Assembly (NCBI RefSeq): GCF_041260665.1
Contig: NZ_JBGCCT010000019.1
Coordinates: forward strand, 123,492 to 187,491
Direction of reading: 5' to 3'
Origin: Catenulispora sp. GP43
GTDB lineage: Bacteria; Actinomycetota; Actinomycetes; Streptomycetales; Catenulisporaceae
Length of the DNA stretch: 64,000 nt
Part shown: positions 43,249 to 50,723 of the stretch, piece after piece
Position numbering within the stretch: position 1 is the stretch's first letter
Layout: each line of letters begins with the position of its first letter
Notes under the pieces: model-generated
What the model saw: the letters and a program-made list of their open reading frames with translations, nothing else
The model's database searches: none
What the model was told of the DNA's origin: nothing
Position numbers and translations under genes: made by a program

Positions 43249-43959
43249 GTGGCGCGAACGTGGAAGGTACACGGCACCGCGGGCTTGATGGTGCTGCTCA
43301 CGGCGATCGCGGGCTGGGTGGACGCGGTCGCCTACGTCCGCTCCGGTTCGGTGTTCGTGGCGAACCAGACCGGCAACGCGGTGTTCCTGGCGGTGCAGGT
43401 GGCCGAGCGCTGGGTGCCGGGCGTGCACCGCGCGGGTGTCGTCGCCGAGTCTGACACGTACGGGCCCTTCTCCTCGCTGTTCGGGTTCTGCGTGGGCGTC
43501 GCGGTGTCGGTGGTGCCGTTGCGCCGCTCGCGCCGGACCGGCGACGGGGAGGCGCCGTGGATCCTGCTGGCCATCGAGGCGCTGCTGCTGGGGTCGGTGA
43601 CCGTGCTGGCGACGGATCAACGGGAGTTGAGGCTCGGGGTCGCCGCCGCCGCGATGGGGGTGCAGAGCGTCTACGCGGCCGGCGTCGCGATGCGCGGGGT
43701 GTCGACCACCACGCTGACCGGCACGCTCGTGGCGCTGATCTCGGCCTTCGCCGAGGAGCCGGGCCGGCACGTGCGCAAGGGGATGCTGGTGCTGGCGATG
43801 GTGTGGGTGGCGTACACGATCGGCGCGTGGGGCGGCGCGGCAGCCGGCTTGTCCTGGTCGATCGGCACGGCGCACGGAGTGGCCGCGGTGGGCGCGGCGC
43901 TGGCCGCGATCGCGGTGTGGAGTGATCGGCGCGGGCGGACGAGCGATACAGCGCTCTGA
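43249..43959 (+). CDS. YoaK/DUF1275-family membrane protein
   Basis: The 236-residue protein has six or seven hydrophobic helices and the DUF1275 opening GLMVLLTAIAGWVDAVAYVR (20 residues) followed by FVANQTGNAVFLA, and the conserved STTTLTGTLVALIS later. Members occur widely in bacteria, and their transport role is unproven. The start is uncertain: GTG 43249 gives VARTWKVHG before the first helix. A GNAT relic lies just upstream. Confidence 0.85.
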   Translation: MARTWKVHGTAGLMVLLTAIAGWVDAVAYVRSGSVFVANQTGNAVFLAVQVAERWVPGVHRAGVVAESDTYGPFSSLFGFCVGVAVSVVPLRRSRRTGDGEAPWILLAIEALLLGSVTVLATDQRELRLGVAAAAMGVQSVYAAGVAMRGVSTTTLTGTLVALISAFAEEPGRHVRKGMLVLAMVWVAYTIGAWGGAAAGLSWSIGTAHGVAAVGAALAAIAVWSDRRGRTSDTAL

Positions 43960-44013
43960 CACTGGGCACCCGGAATGGGCACCCGGAAGTTGGGGGTCCG
44001 CAGGGCCGATCGG

Positions 44014-44901
44014 CTACCGCTCCAACACCACTTCCGCGTCCAGCCGCGCCAGCTTCTCCGGATTGCGCACCGCGTAGATCCGGCTGATCCGGCCGCCCTC
44101 GACGGCGAAGCTCAGCACCGTCGTCACATCGACCTCGATCCGCGCAGCCGGCGCCCCGTTCACCCACACCGTCCCGATCGAGAACCGCTCCCCCGCCCAC
44201 TGGACCGCGGCGATCAGGTACTCGGCAGCTTCCTGAGCCCCGGTAACGGGATGGCGCGTCGTGGGGACCACGCCGCCGCCGTCGGCGACCACCACCACGT
44301 CCGGCGCCAGCACGTCCATCAGGGCCCGCAGATCGCCGTCGGCCATCGCGGCGAGGAAGCGCTCGACGACCAGCCGCTGCTCGGCCCGGTCCACCCGCAT
44401 CCGCGGGCGGCGGGCCGCGACGTGCTCGCGCGCCCGCTTCGCGGTCTGGCGCACCGAGACCGGGGTCTTGCCCAGGGCCCGCGCGATCTCCTCGTACGGC
44501 GTGGCGAACACCTCGCGAAGTACGAACACCGCGCGCTCGACCGGCTTCAGCGTCTCCAACACCGTCAGCAGCGCGACCGACACGCTCTCGGCCAGCTCGA
44601 CGTCCTCGGCCACGTCCGGGCTGGTCAGCAGGGGCTCCGGCAGCCAGGAGCCGACGTACTCCTCGCGCCGGCGTGCCAGCGTCCGCAGCCGGTTCAGGGC
44701 CAGGCGGGTCACGATCCGTACCAGGTAGGCGCGCGGGTCGGTGACCGTGGCGCGCAGTCCGGTGTCGACGTCGGCCCAGCGCAGCCAGGTCTCCTGCACC
44801 ACGTCCTCGGCGTCGGCGGCCGAGCCGAGCATCTCGTAGGCGACGGTGAACAGCAGGCCGCGGTGCAGGAGGAAGGGGTCCGGCTCCGGCTCCTGACTCA
44901 T
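44014..44901 (-). CDS. ECF41-type RNA polymerase sigma factor with SnoaL-like C-terminal domain
   Basis: The 295-residue protein has sigma region 2 (LLFTVAYEMLGSAADAEDVVQETWLRW), region 4 (LKPVERAVFVLREVFATPYEEIARALGKTPVSVRQTAKRAREH, spread over about residues 113-155) and a C-terminal NTF2/SnoaL domain of about 120 residues. In the ECF41 group this extension both activates and restrains the sigma factor in place of an anti-sigma. The ATG overlaps the upstream decarboxylase-like gene (ATGA), the hallmark ECF41 arrangement. The likely target is the promoter of that upstream gene. Confidence 0.94.
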   Translation of the reverse strand: MSQEPEPDPFLLHRGLLFTVAYEMLGSAADAEDVVQETWLRWADVDTGLRATVTDPRAYLVRIVTRLALNRLRTLARRREEYVGSWLPEPLLTSPDVAEDVELAESVSVALLTVLETLKPVERAVFVLREVFATPYEEIARALGKTPVSVRQTAKRAREHVAARRPRMRVDRAEQRLVVERFLAAMADGDLRALMDVLAPDVVVVADGGGVVPTTRHPVTGAQEAAEYLIAAVQWAGERFSIGTVWVNGAPAARIEVDVTTVLSFAVEGGRISRIYAVRNPEKLARLDAEVVLER

Positions 44902-45503
44902 GAAGCCGAGGCTACGGCCGCCGACGGCGTCGCCAGCGGCGGCAGGCCGCACGCCGCAGAGAACTCCTGCGACCGGATGCCGAGGGCGATGTTGGCCCGC
45001 GCGGTCAGGTTCGCCGCCGCGACCCGCGCCGCCAGCTCCACCATCGCCGCCGGCCCCAGCCGGGCCAGCAGCGCGGCGGCCAGCTCGTCGGTGGCCGCCG
45101 GCGGGGTCTGGCTCATCGCCTCGGCGTAGTCCATCACCTGGCATTCCAGGACGCTGAACACGTCGGACTCCCGCCAGCGCGGCACCTGGCGCACCTTGGC
45201 CTCGTCCAGGTGGCGGCTGTGTGCCATGAAGTACGCGAAGTCCAGGCAGAAGCCGCACCCGACGCGGCCCACGGCGGCCATCGTGGCGTACGTCGCCAAC
45301 GGCTCGCCCAGCGCGTCCCACTTGTCGACCTTGCGCCCGAACCCCATCAGCGCTTTGAAGACCTTCGGCTGCTGCCACATCACCCCGACCGAGTCGGGAA
45401 CCCGACCGAGCATCTTGCGGGTCAGCATCTTCACCAGGGCCCCGTACGCGCCGGTGATCTCGGCCTCGGGGACCCGCGTCTGGCTGGTCATGTCGCTGGT
45501 CAT
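44898..45503 (-). CDS. Carboxymuconolactone decarboxylase/AhpD-like protein
   Basis: The 201-residue helical protein has the AhpD-type redox-active centre CGFCLDFAYFMAH (Cys-x-x-Cys plus His), so it may act as a peroxidase or alkyl-hydroperoxide-related protein. It is the typical COE (carboxymuconolactone decarboxylase, oxidoreductase or epimerase) partner of ECF41 sigma factors and probably their regulon member. ATG 45503 has GGAGG five bases upstream; ATG 45491 is an alternative. A long inverted repeat lies just upstream of the ribosome binding site. Confidence 0.9.
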   Translation of the reverse strand: MTSDMTSQTRVPEAEITGAYGALVKMLTRKMLGRVPDSVGVMWQQPKVFKALMGFGRKVDKWDALGEPLATYATMAAVGRVGCGFCLDFAYFMAHSRHLDEAKVRQVPRWRESDVFSVLECQVMDYAEAMSQTPPAATDELAAALLARLGPAAMVELAARVAAANLTARANIALGIRSQEFSAACGLPPLATPSAAVASAS

Positions 45504-45514
45504 GGTGACCTCCA

Positions 45515-45547
45515 GGTGTCTGTGCCGGCTTCATGCATTCAGACACC
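45515..45547. promoter_or_regulatory. Inverted repeat upstream of the ECF41 partner gene
   Basis: Perfect 8-base arms GGTGTCTG (45515-45522) and CAGACACC (45540-45547) are separated by 17 bases. On the minus strand the element ends a few bases before the GGAGG of the decarboxylase-like gene. The TGTCTGA part resembles the ECF41 -35 element TGTCACA in 5 of 7 positions, but no CGTC -10 is at the right distance. Confidence 0.45.
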
Positions 45548-45552
45548 GGAAC

Positions 45553-45591
45553 GCCGCGTGGCGTGACCGATGCCTGGTCACGCCACGCGGC
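45553..45591 (-). terminator. Perfect hairpin ending the minus-strand chitinase gene
   Basis: A perfect 16-base stem (GCCGCGTGGCGTGACC and its complement; outer base pairs included) with a 7-base loop lies 18 bases after the chitinase stop. It has no T-run. Confidence 0.85.
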
Positions 45592-45608
45592 CGTGCGCGC
45601 TCACCTGC

Positions 45609-46889
45609 TCAGCAGGCGCCGTCGTCCTTCCAGATGTTCCAGGCGATCGCCGAGCCCGGCGTCACGCCGGTCGACCAGTACGTCGCCGTCCACGTGTGGC
45701 CGTTGTACGACACCACGTCGTTCGGGACGTACGACGTGGTCGAGCTCCACGGCGTCGCCGAGCAGCCACCGCCGCCGGTCGTGCCACCGGTGGTGCCCCC
45801 CGTCGTACCTCCGGTGGTCCCGCCAGTGGTCCCGCCCGTCGTACCTCCGGTCGTCCCACCGGTCCCGCCGCCGCTGCCGGTGTACGGCACGAACGCGTCG
45901 GCGAACGCCAGCTTGGCGTTGCTCACGCCGCTGCACGTCGAGGACGCCCCGCCGCCGGCGCCGCCGGGGCACGGCTGGTCGCGGTCCACCGACCAGTACG
46001 CCAGGCGTCCGACGCCGTTGGCGGCGGCGAACTGCTCGACGGTGGCGGCGTTGGCGGCGGTGAAGGTCGAGCCGTCGTCGTTGACGCCGATCATCGGGGT
46101 GATGCCGAGGTTGGCGTAGGTGTAGCTGGAGTCGACCGACTTCATCTGCGCCAGGGTGCTCTGCGCGGCCTTGACCGCCGCCGCGCCCATGTCCTGCTGG
46201 CCCTGGTAGTAGTCCATGGTCATGATGTTGACCACGTTGATCTTCACGCCGACGTTCTTGGCGCTCTGCAGAATATTGACGCCGTCCTGGGTCAGGCCGG
46301 AGGGCAGCACCGGCAGCGTCATCGAGAACTGCAGGCCCGGGTTGGCCGCCTGCAGGGCCTTCATGGCGGTGAAGTGCCGGGTGGCCGAGGTCTGGTCGGC
46401 GACGGCGGCGCCCTCGACGTCGAAGTCGAGCTGGTTCACGCCGTAGTCGCTGATGATGGCCTGGTAGCCGGCCTGGATCTGGGACTGGTTGGTGCAGGTC
46501 CAGGCCAGCGGCTCGCCGGCGGCGCCGCCGGAGGAGATGATGACCGAGGCGCCCTCGGACTTGGCGCGGGCGATCTCAGGGTCCGTATAGGAGTCGTTGC
46601 CGACCGGGAGGGTGTCGCCCCATTCCTGGTTGCAGCCGGTTTCGATGACGAAGGCCGCGGTGTAGGCCTTCAGGCCGTGCCCGGTGATCGCGGTGTCCAG
46701 GACCGGCTCCTGGCCGTTGGACATGTCGACGTACGGGGCGACCGAGTAGACGCTGGCGCCGGCGGCCGCCGCCTTCGGGCTGGCCGAGGCGCTGTGCGCC
46801 AGGGCGGTGGCCGTCGCGGCTATCGCTGCGACAAGCAACGCGCCGGACCGGACCGCCGTGCGGCGGCGGCCCGGGGCTGGAGTCTTCAT
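45609..46889 (-). CDS. Secreted GH18 chitinase with C-terminal chitin-binding module
   Basis: The 426-residue precursor has a signal peptide (RRRTAVRSGALLVAA...SASA), a GH18 barrel with the catalytic DxDxE in LDFDVEG (Glu is the acid/base), then a TTGG-repeat linker and a CBM5/12-like module rich in Trp/Tyr (PWSSTTSYVPNDVVSYNGHT). Chitinases of this kind release GlcNAc oligomers from chitin outside the cell. The linker is encoded by a short DNA repeat. The upstream region shared with the divergent chitinase carries DasR-like operators. Confidence 0.94.
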   Translation of the reverse strand: MKTPAPGRRRTAVRSGALLVAAIAATATALAHSASASPKAAAAGASVYSVAPYVDMSNGQEPVLDTAITGHGLKAYTAAFVIETGCNQEWGDTLPVGNDSYTDPEIARAKSEGASVIISSGGAAGEPLAWTCTNQSQIQAGYQAIISDYGVNQLDFDVEGAAVADQTSATRHFTAMKALQAANPGLQFSMTLPVLPSGLTQDGVNILQSAKNVGVKINVVNIMTMDYYQGQQDMGAAAVKAAQSTLAQMKSVDSSYTYANLGITPMIGVNDDGSTFTAANAATVEQFAAANGVGRLAYWSVDRDQPCPGGAGGGASSTCSGVSNAKLAFADAFVPYTGSGGGTGGTTGGTTGGTTGGTTGGTTGGTTGGTTGGGGCSATPWSSTTSYVPNDVVSYNGHTWTATYWSTGVTPGSAIAWNIWKDDGAC

Positions 46890-46962
46890 GCGAGGGTCGT
46901 ACCTTTCCGTGTGGGGACAGGAAGGTGACAGTGCGGGGCGATGTAATCGCCCTGACACACAA

Positions 46963-46978
46963 AGTGGAGTAGACCACT
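46963..46978. promoter_or_regulatory. DasR-type operator (dre) 1
   Basis: AGTGGAGTAGACCACT matches the published palindromic DasR consensus A(G/C)TGGTCTAGACCA(G/C)T in 14 of 16 positions. It lies 12 bases downstream of a perfect TTGACA (-35) at 46990-46985 on the minus strand, between the -35 and the start of the minus-strand chitinase transcript. Confidence 0.75.
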
Positions 46979-46988
46979 GACCGCTGTC

Positions 46989-47004
46989 AAGGGTCTACAC
47001 CACT
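46989..47004. promoter_or_regulatory. DasR-type operator (dre) 2
   Basis: AAGGGTCTACACCACT matches the dre consensus in 13 of 16 positions and overlaps the minus-strand -35 TTGACA by two bases. With site 1 it forms two boxes 26 bases apart. Confidence 0.6.
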
Positions 47005-47087
47005 GATCTTTTCTCGCAGGTCAGCCGAGCGATCACTCGCGCTTGACCCTTATTTGCCGGGCCTTTACCCGTAACCCTTGACGGGGA

Positions 47088-47103
47088 GCTGGTCTAGTCC
47101 AAT
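47088..47103. promoter_or_regulatory. DasR-type operator (dre) 3
   Basis: GCTGGTCTAGTCCAAT matches the dre consensus in 13 of 16 positions, with the central TGGTCTAG intact. It lies just after TTGACG at 47079-47084, a likely -35 of the plus-strand chitinase, so repressor binding would block that promoter. Confidence 0.7.
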
Positions 47104-47165
47104 CATGATTCGCGACTCCGGAGTCTGCTCTTCCCTCCCTCCCCCCGCCACGTTTCGGAGACCCC

Positions 47166-48443
47166 ATGGCAACCGCGAGTTTGAAGCGGCGATTGGCCTT
47201 GCCCACAGTGGCCCTGGCCCTCGCCGCCGGCACCACCATGGCGCTGGCCGCCACCGGCCACGCCGCGCCCGGCTCGGCCCCGCTCAGCAGCACCTGGTAC
47301 GCCTCGGCGCCCTACCTGATGCCGGAGGACAACTCGCCGCCCGACGTCTCCGCGGTGATGGACGCCACCGGCCAGAAGGCCTTCCAGCTGGCGTTCATCC
47401 TGGCGCCCAACGGCGGCGGGTGCTCGGCGACCTGGGGCGGCACCAGCCCCATCGGCTCGGACACCGCCATCCCGGCCGTCATCAACACCATCCGCGGCAA
47501 GGGCGGCGACGTCTCGGTCTCGGTCGGCGGCTACGGCGGCACCAAGCTGGGCCAGACCTGCGGCAGCGTCGCGGCCACCGCGGCGGCCTACCAGCAGGTC
47601 ATCAACACCTACTCGCTGCACGCGATCGACTTCGACCTCGAAGAGCCGGAGTACGAGAACACCGCGGCCATCGCCAACGAGCTCGGCGCGGCGCAGACGC
47701 TGCAGAAGAACAACCCGGGGCTGTACGTCTCGGTGACGATGCCCGGCACCAGCGCCGGCACCGGCTGGTTCGGCACGCAGCTGCTGGACCAGGCGCACAC
47801 AATCGGCTTCACGCCGAACAACTTCTCCATCATGCCCTTCGACGGCGGCTTCAGTGGCGCCGCCTCGCAGGTCTCGGCGCTGGAGGCGTTCCACGGCCTG
47901 CTCGAGACGCACATGGGCTGGGACTCCACGACCGCCTACCAGCACGAGGGCGTGTCGATGATGAACGGCCGCACCGACGCCGCGGAGTTCTTCTACCAGT
48001 CGGACTTCCAGACGGTGCTGAACTACGCGACCAGCCACGGCCTGGCGCGGTACACGTACTGGTCGGTGAACCGCGACCGGCAGTGCAGCCCGCCGGACAA
48101 CAACGGCACGCTGTCCGGGAGCTGCTCCTCGGTCCCGCAGAACGCCTGGGACTTCACAAAGTTCACCGCGCAGTTCGCCGGCGTGGCGACCCCGCCCCCG
48201 CCGCCGCCGACCACCAGCACCACCCCGACCACGACGCCCCCGACCACTCCCCCGACCACGTCCTCGTCGTCCACCGGCGGCGGTGGCGGGACCTGCACCG
48301 CGGCGGCGTGGAACTCGCAGACCGCGTACAACGGCGGCGCGGTCGTGTCGTACAACGGCCACCAGTGGACGGCGAAGTGGTGGACCGAGGCCGACACACC
48401 CGGCGGCGCGGCCGGCGTGTGGACTGACGACGGGCCCTGCTGA
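47166..48443 (+). CDS. Secreted GH18 chitinase-like protein with C-terminal chitin-binding module
   Basis: The 425-residue precursor has a signal peptide (SLKRRLALPTVALAL...GHAA), a GH18-like barrel with DxDxE in AIDFDLEEP, a PT/PS-rich linker and a CBM5/12-like module (AWNSQTAYNGGAVVSYNGHQ). The binding module closely resembles that of the divergent chitinase. The protein is exported and acts on chitin, probably with complementary specificity. Expression is likely repressed by DasR until GlcNAc signals accumulate. ATG 47166 follows CGGAGA. Confidence 0.93.
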   Translation: MATASLKRRLALPTVALALAAGTTMALAATGHAAPGSAPLSSTWYASAPYLMPEDNSPPDVSAVMDATGQKAFQLAFILAPNGGGCSATWGGTSPIGSDTAIPAVINTIRGKGGDVSVSVGGYGGTKLGQTCGSVAATAAAYQQVINTYSLHAIDFDLEEPEYENTAAIANELGAAQTLQKNNPGLYVSVTMPGTSAGTGWFGTQLLDQAHTIGFTPNNFSIMPFDGGFSGAASQVSALEAFHGLLETHMGWDSTTAYQHEGVSMMNGRTDAAEFFYQSDFQTVLNYATSHGLARYTYWSVNRDRQCSPPDNNGTLSGSCSSVPQNAWDFTKFTAQFAGVATPPPPPPTTSTTPTTTPPTTPPTTSSSSTGGGGGTCTAAAWNSQTAYNGGAVVSYNGHQWTAKWWTEADTPGGAAGVWTDDGPC

Positions 48444-48500
48444 CACACCTTTGAGATCCTGACGCTCAAGCCCGGGACCCTTGCGTCCCTGTGAGATCCC

Positions 48501-48536
48501 TGATGCCCCGCACGCCGACCCCGCTGCGGGGCGTCA
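48501..48536. terminator. Hairpin between convergent chitinase and TOPRIM genes
   Basis: Arms TGATGCCCCGC and GCGGGGCGTCA pair over 11 bases with one wobble around a 14-base loop. The right arm overlaps the TOPRIM gene stop codon. Confidence 0.65.
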
Positions 48537-49097
48537 GGTTTTCTGCGCGAACCGCGCGAGCACCGCGTCCAACGGATACGGCACCTGGTCCGAGGGCACC
48601 ATCTCGACCAGCAGCCGCGCCCAGCGTTCCTTGCCGCCGCTGCGTCCGCCCATCATCCGCCGCAGCTGGTGCACCAGGCTCTTGTCGCGCATCGCCGGCT
48701 GCAACTGGAGCGTGCGGAACGAGCGCTCCTCGCCCTCGGCGACCACCAGGCGCAGCACCTCCTCGGCCCCGACCGCGCGGATGAGCTCGTCCTCCAGGTC
48801 GGCGCGGCACACGAAGAAGCCGAACTCCTCCAGGTCCTCGGTCTTCGGGCCCGGCGCGAACCCGGCGCGCTCCAGGCCCAGCCGGAAGAAGCGTTCCTCG
48901 GCCTCGTCGAACAGCCCGGCCAGCGCCAGGCCGCGGCCGGCGGGCCCGTAGTCGCGCAGGTAGCGGGCGGCGTTGGTGGCGCCGTCCATCGCGACCACCT
49001 CGATGCCCTCGGCCGCCAGGTCGCGGCCCCGGCGCCGGGCCAGCGCGCACAGCGCCGCCTGGTCGCTCACTCCCTCGACGAGGATGGCCGCGCGCAT
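48534..49097 (-). CDS. Stand-alone TOPRIM-domain protein, OLD-nuclease-like
   Basis: The 187-residue protein opens with the TOPRIM glutamate motif ILVEGVSDQAAL and has the acidic cluster in AMDGATN and GLFDEAEERFF that would bind Mg, as in OLD-family nucleases and primases. The C-terminal helical part (RTLQLQPAMRDKSLVHQLRR) resembles the tail of OLD TOPRIM domains. The ATPase half of OLD proteins is missing, so it is a solo TOPRIM, a common actinobacterial form of unknown role. Confidence 0.85.
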   Translation of the reverse strand: MRAAILVEGVSDQAALCALARRRGRDLAAEGIEVVAMDGATNAARYLRDYGPAGRGLALAGLFDEAEERFFRLGLERAGFAPGPKTEDLEEFGFFVCRADLEDELIRAVGAEEVLRLVVAEGEERSFRTLQLQPAMRDKSLVHQLRRMMGGRSGGKERWARLLVEMVPSDQVPYPLDAVLARFAQKT

Positions 49098-49122
49098 GCG
49101 TCGAGGATAGATCAGCGGCCGA

Positions 49123-49587
49123 TCAGATGCTGAGGATAAGTGCCACGGGTACTAGCACCAGCATCAGCGCCACGACCAGGTACAGGCTGAACGCCGCGCC
49201 GTACCGGGCCAGCTGGCGCAGCGGATGCGCGGGCACGACCGGCTCGCCGTCGCCCTCCCCCGCGTCGCCGTACCGGGCCCCGTGCACCGCCAGCACGACC
49301 AGGCCCGCGGCGAGCCAGCCCAGCACCGCGCCGCGCACGTCCCCGCCGACGCCGTCCGGGCCCCACCCGGAGGCCCAGTACAGCCCCCAGGCCCCGAAGG
49401 CCGCCACCGGCGGCCACACCACCAGCGCGATCTCGTACGCCGCCATGCGCAGGCTCTCCGTGGACCACACGACACCCCGCAGCTCACCGCGCACCCGCAG
49501 CCAGTTCCAGGCCAGCCGCACCGGCAGGAGCACCGGAAAACAGACCGCGTAGAGCACCGAGGCCGGAACGGATAACACACGCACCAT
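49123..49587 (-). CDS. Small membrane protein of unknown function
   Basis: The 154-residue product has about four hydrophobic helices (roughly residues 5-22, 48-68, 78-100 and 133-154) and an acidic cytoplasmic loop GDAGEGDGE. I recognise no family. The frame extends up to GTG 49614, but ATG 49587 begins right before the first helix; neither has a good ribosome binding site. It lies 25 bases downstream (on the minus strand, upstream) of the TOPRIM gene and may share its transcript. Confidence 0.6.
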   Translation of the reverse strand: MVRVLSVPASVLYAVCFPVLLPVRLAWNWLRVRGELRGVVWSTESLRMAAYEIALVVWPPVAAFGAWGLYWASGWGPDGVGGDVRGAVLGWLAAGLVVLAVHGARYGDAGEGDGEPVVPAHPLRQLARYGAAFSLYLVVALMLVLVPVALILSI

Positions 49588-49754
49588 GCGGGCCACGGTA
49601 GGCCGCCACGACACGCGGGGGATCCGGATCCGTACGTCACGGACTACTTATTCGGATGTTGATACCCTGATCGATTGTCGTGACACCGGCCTCTGGACGA
49701 TCCGTCCTCGCGGATCGAAGCTCTTAGAAACCACCCCGATCCGAGGAGTCGCAC

Positions 49755-49847
49755 ATGTTCCCCATGGGCCTGGTCATCCTCATCGCCGCCGTCATCGCCG
49801 TGGCGCTGGCGTTCATCTGTCTGATCGACGCACGCTCGGACCGCTGA
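49755..49847 (+). CDS. Thirty-residue single-helix membrane peptide
   Basis: A short frame from ATG 49755 to TGA 49845-49847 has a well-placed GAGGAG (49743-49748). It encodes Met-Phe-Pro-Met-Gly, about 18 aliphatic residues forming one membrane helix, then CLIDARSDR. The charged tail and hydrophobic helix are typical of small bacterial membrane proteins, but no family is recognised. It stands alone on the plus strand between two minus-strand genes; a hairpin-like GATCCG/CGGATC lies in its leader near 49699-49717. Confidence 0.5.
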   Translation: MFPMGLVILIAAVIAVALAFICLIDARSDR

Positions 49848-49859
49848 GCGGCAGCACCG

Positions 49860-50723
49860 CTAGCGCTTGGCACCGGCACGCGGGTTCAACCGTACGAAGG
49901 CGTCCCAGTACGTCGCCGGGAACAACCGGGCCAGCAGGTCCGGCACCCGCGCCGACAAAGCGATCAGCACCCTGCCGCGCCGGTGCCGCACCCCCTCGAT
50001 GATCCGGGCCGCGGCACGGTCGGCGGGGTAGGTCAGGACCTTGTTGAACGAACGCATCGCCTTCACGCTCTGCTCCTGGTCGGCGGCGGCCGCCACGCGC
50101 GCGTCCAGGGCGATGCGGGTCTTGATGCCGCCGGGGTGCACACAGGTCACGCCGACCTCGCCGGCCAGCTCGTGGCGCAGCGCCTCGGTGAAGCCGCGCA
50201 GGGCGAACTTGCTGGCCGAGTACGCGCTCTGGCCGGGCGGGGCGATCAGGCCGAACAGGCTGGAGGTGTTCACCACGTGGCTGCCTGCCGACTCGCGCAG
50301 CCGGGGCAGCAGCGCGCGGGTCAGGGCCACCGGGGCGGCGAAGTTGACCGCCATCACCCAGTCGAACTCCTCGGCGGAGGTCTCGGCGAAGGTCCCGGCC
50401 AGCGCCACGCCGGCGTTGTTGATCAGCAGGTTGAGGACCGGCTCGGCGTCCAGGATGCCGGCGGCCAGCTTGCCGACCGCGGCGGCGTCGGACAGATCGG
50501 CGACGAACGTGCGCACCCGGACCTCCGGGCGCCGCCGGGTCACGGTGCCGGCGACCGCCGCCAGCCGCTCGGCGTCGCGGTCCACCAGCACCAGGTGCGC
50601 CCCGCGCAGCGCCAGGCCGTAGGCCAGCTGCTCCCCCATGCCGCCGGCCGCGCCGGTCACCACCGCGACCGCGCCGTTGAAGCGGAACGGCGGCAGTTTC
50701 GGGATCCCGCTCAACGTGGTCAC
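49860..50723 (-). CDS. Short-chain dehydrogenase/reductase
   Basis: The 287-residue classical SDR has the cofactor loop VTGAAGGMGEQLA, the NNAG motif in LLINNAGVAL, catalytic Ser in VVNTSSLFG and the YSASK Tyr/Lys pair, then PGGIKTRI. Such enzymes oxidise or reduce alcohols/ketones with NAD(P). GTG 50723 overlaps the monooxygenase stop (GTGA). The pair, a Baeyer-Villiger-type oxygenase and an SDR, suggests sequential oxidation of an alcohol or ketone. The C-terminal tail resembles lipid-linked acyl-reductase-type SDRs. Confidence 0.93.
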   Translation of the reverse strand: MTTLSGIPKLPPFRFNGAVAVVTGAAGGMGEQLAYGLALRGAHLVLVDRDAERLAAVAGTVTRRRPEVRVRTFVADLSDAAAVGKLAAGILDAEPVLNLLINNAGVALAGTFAETSAEEFDWVMAVNFAAPVALTRALLPRLRESAGSHVVNTSSLFGLIAPPGQSAYSASKFALRGFTEALRHELAGEVGVTCVHPGGIKTRIALDARVAAAADQEQSVKAMRSFNKVLTYPADRAAARIIEGVRHRRGRVLIALSARVPDLLARLFPATYWDAFVRLNPRAGAKR

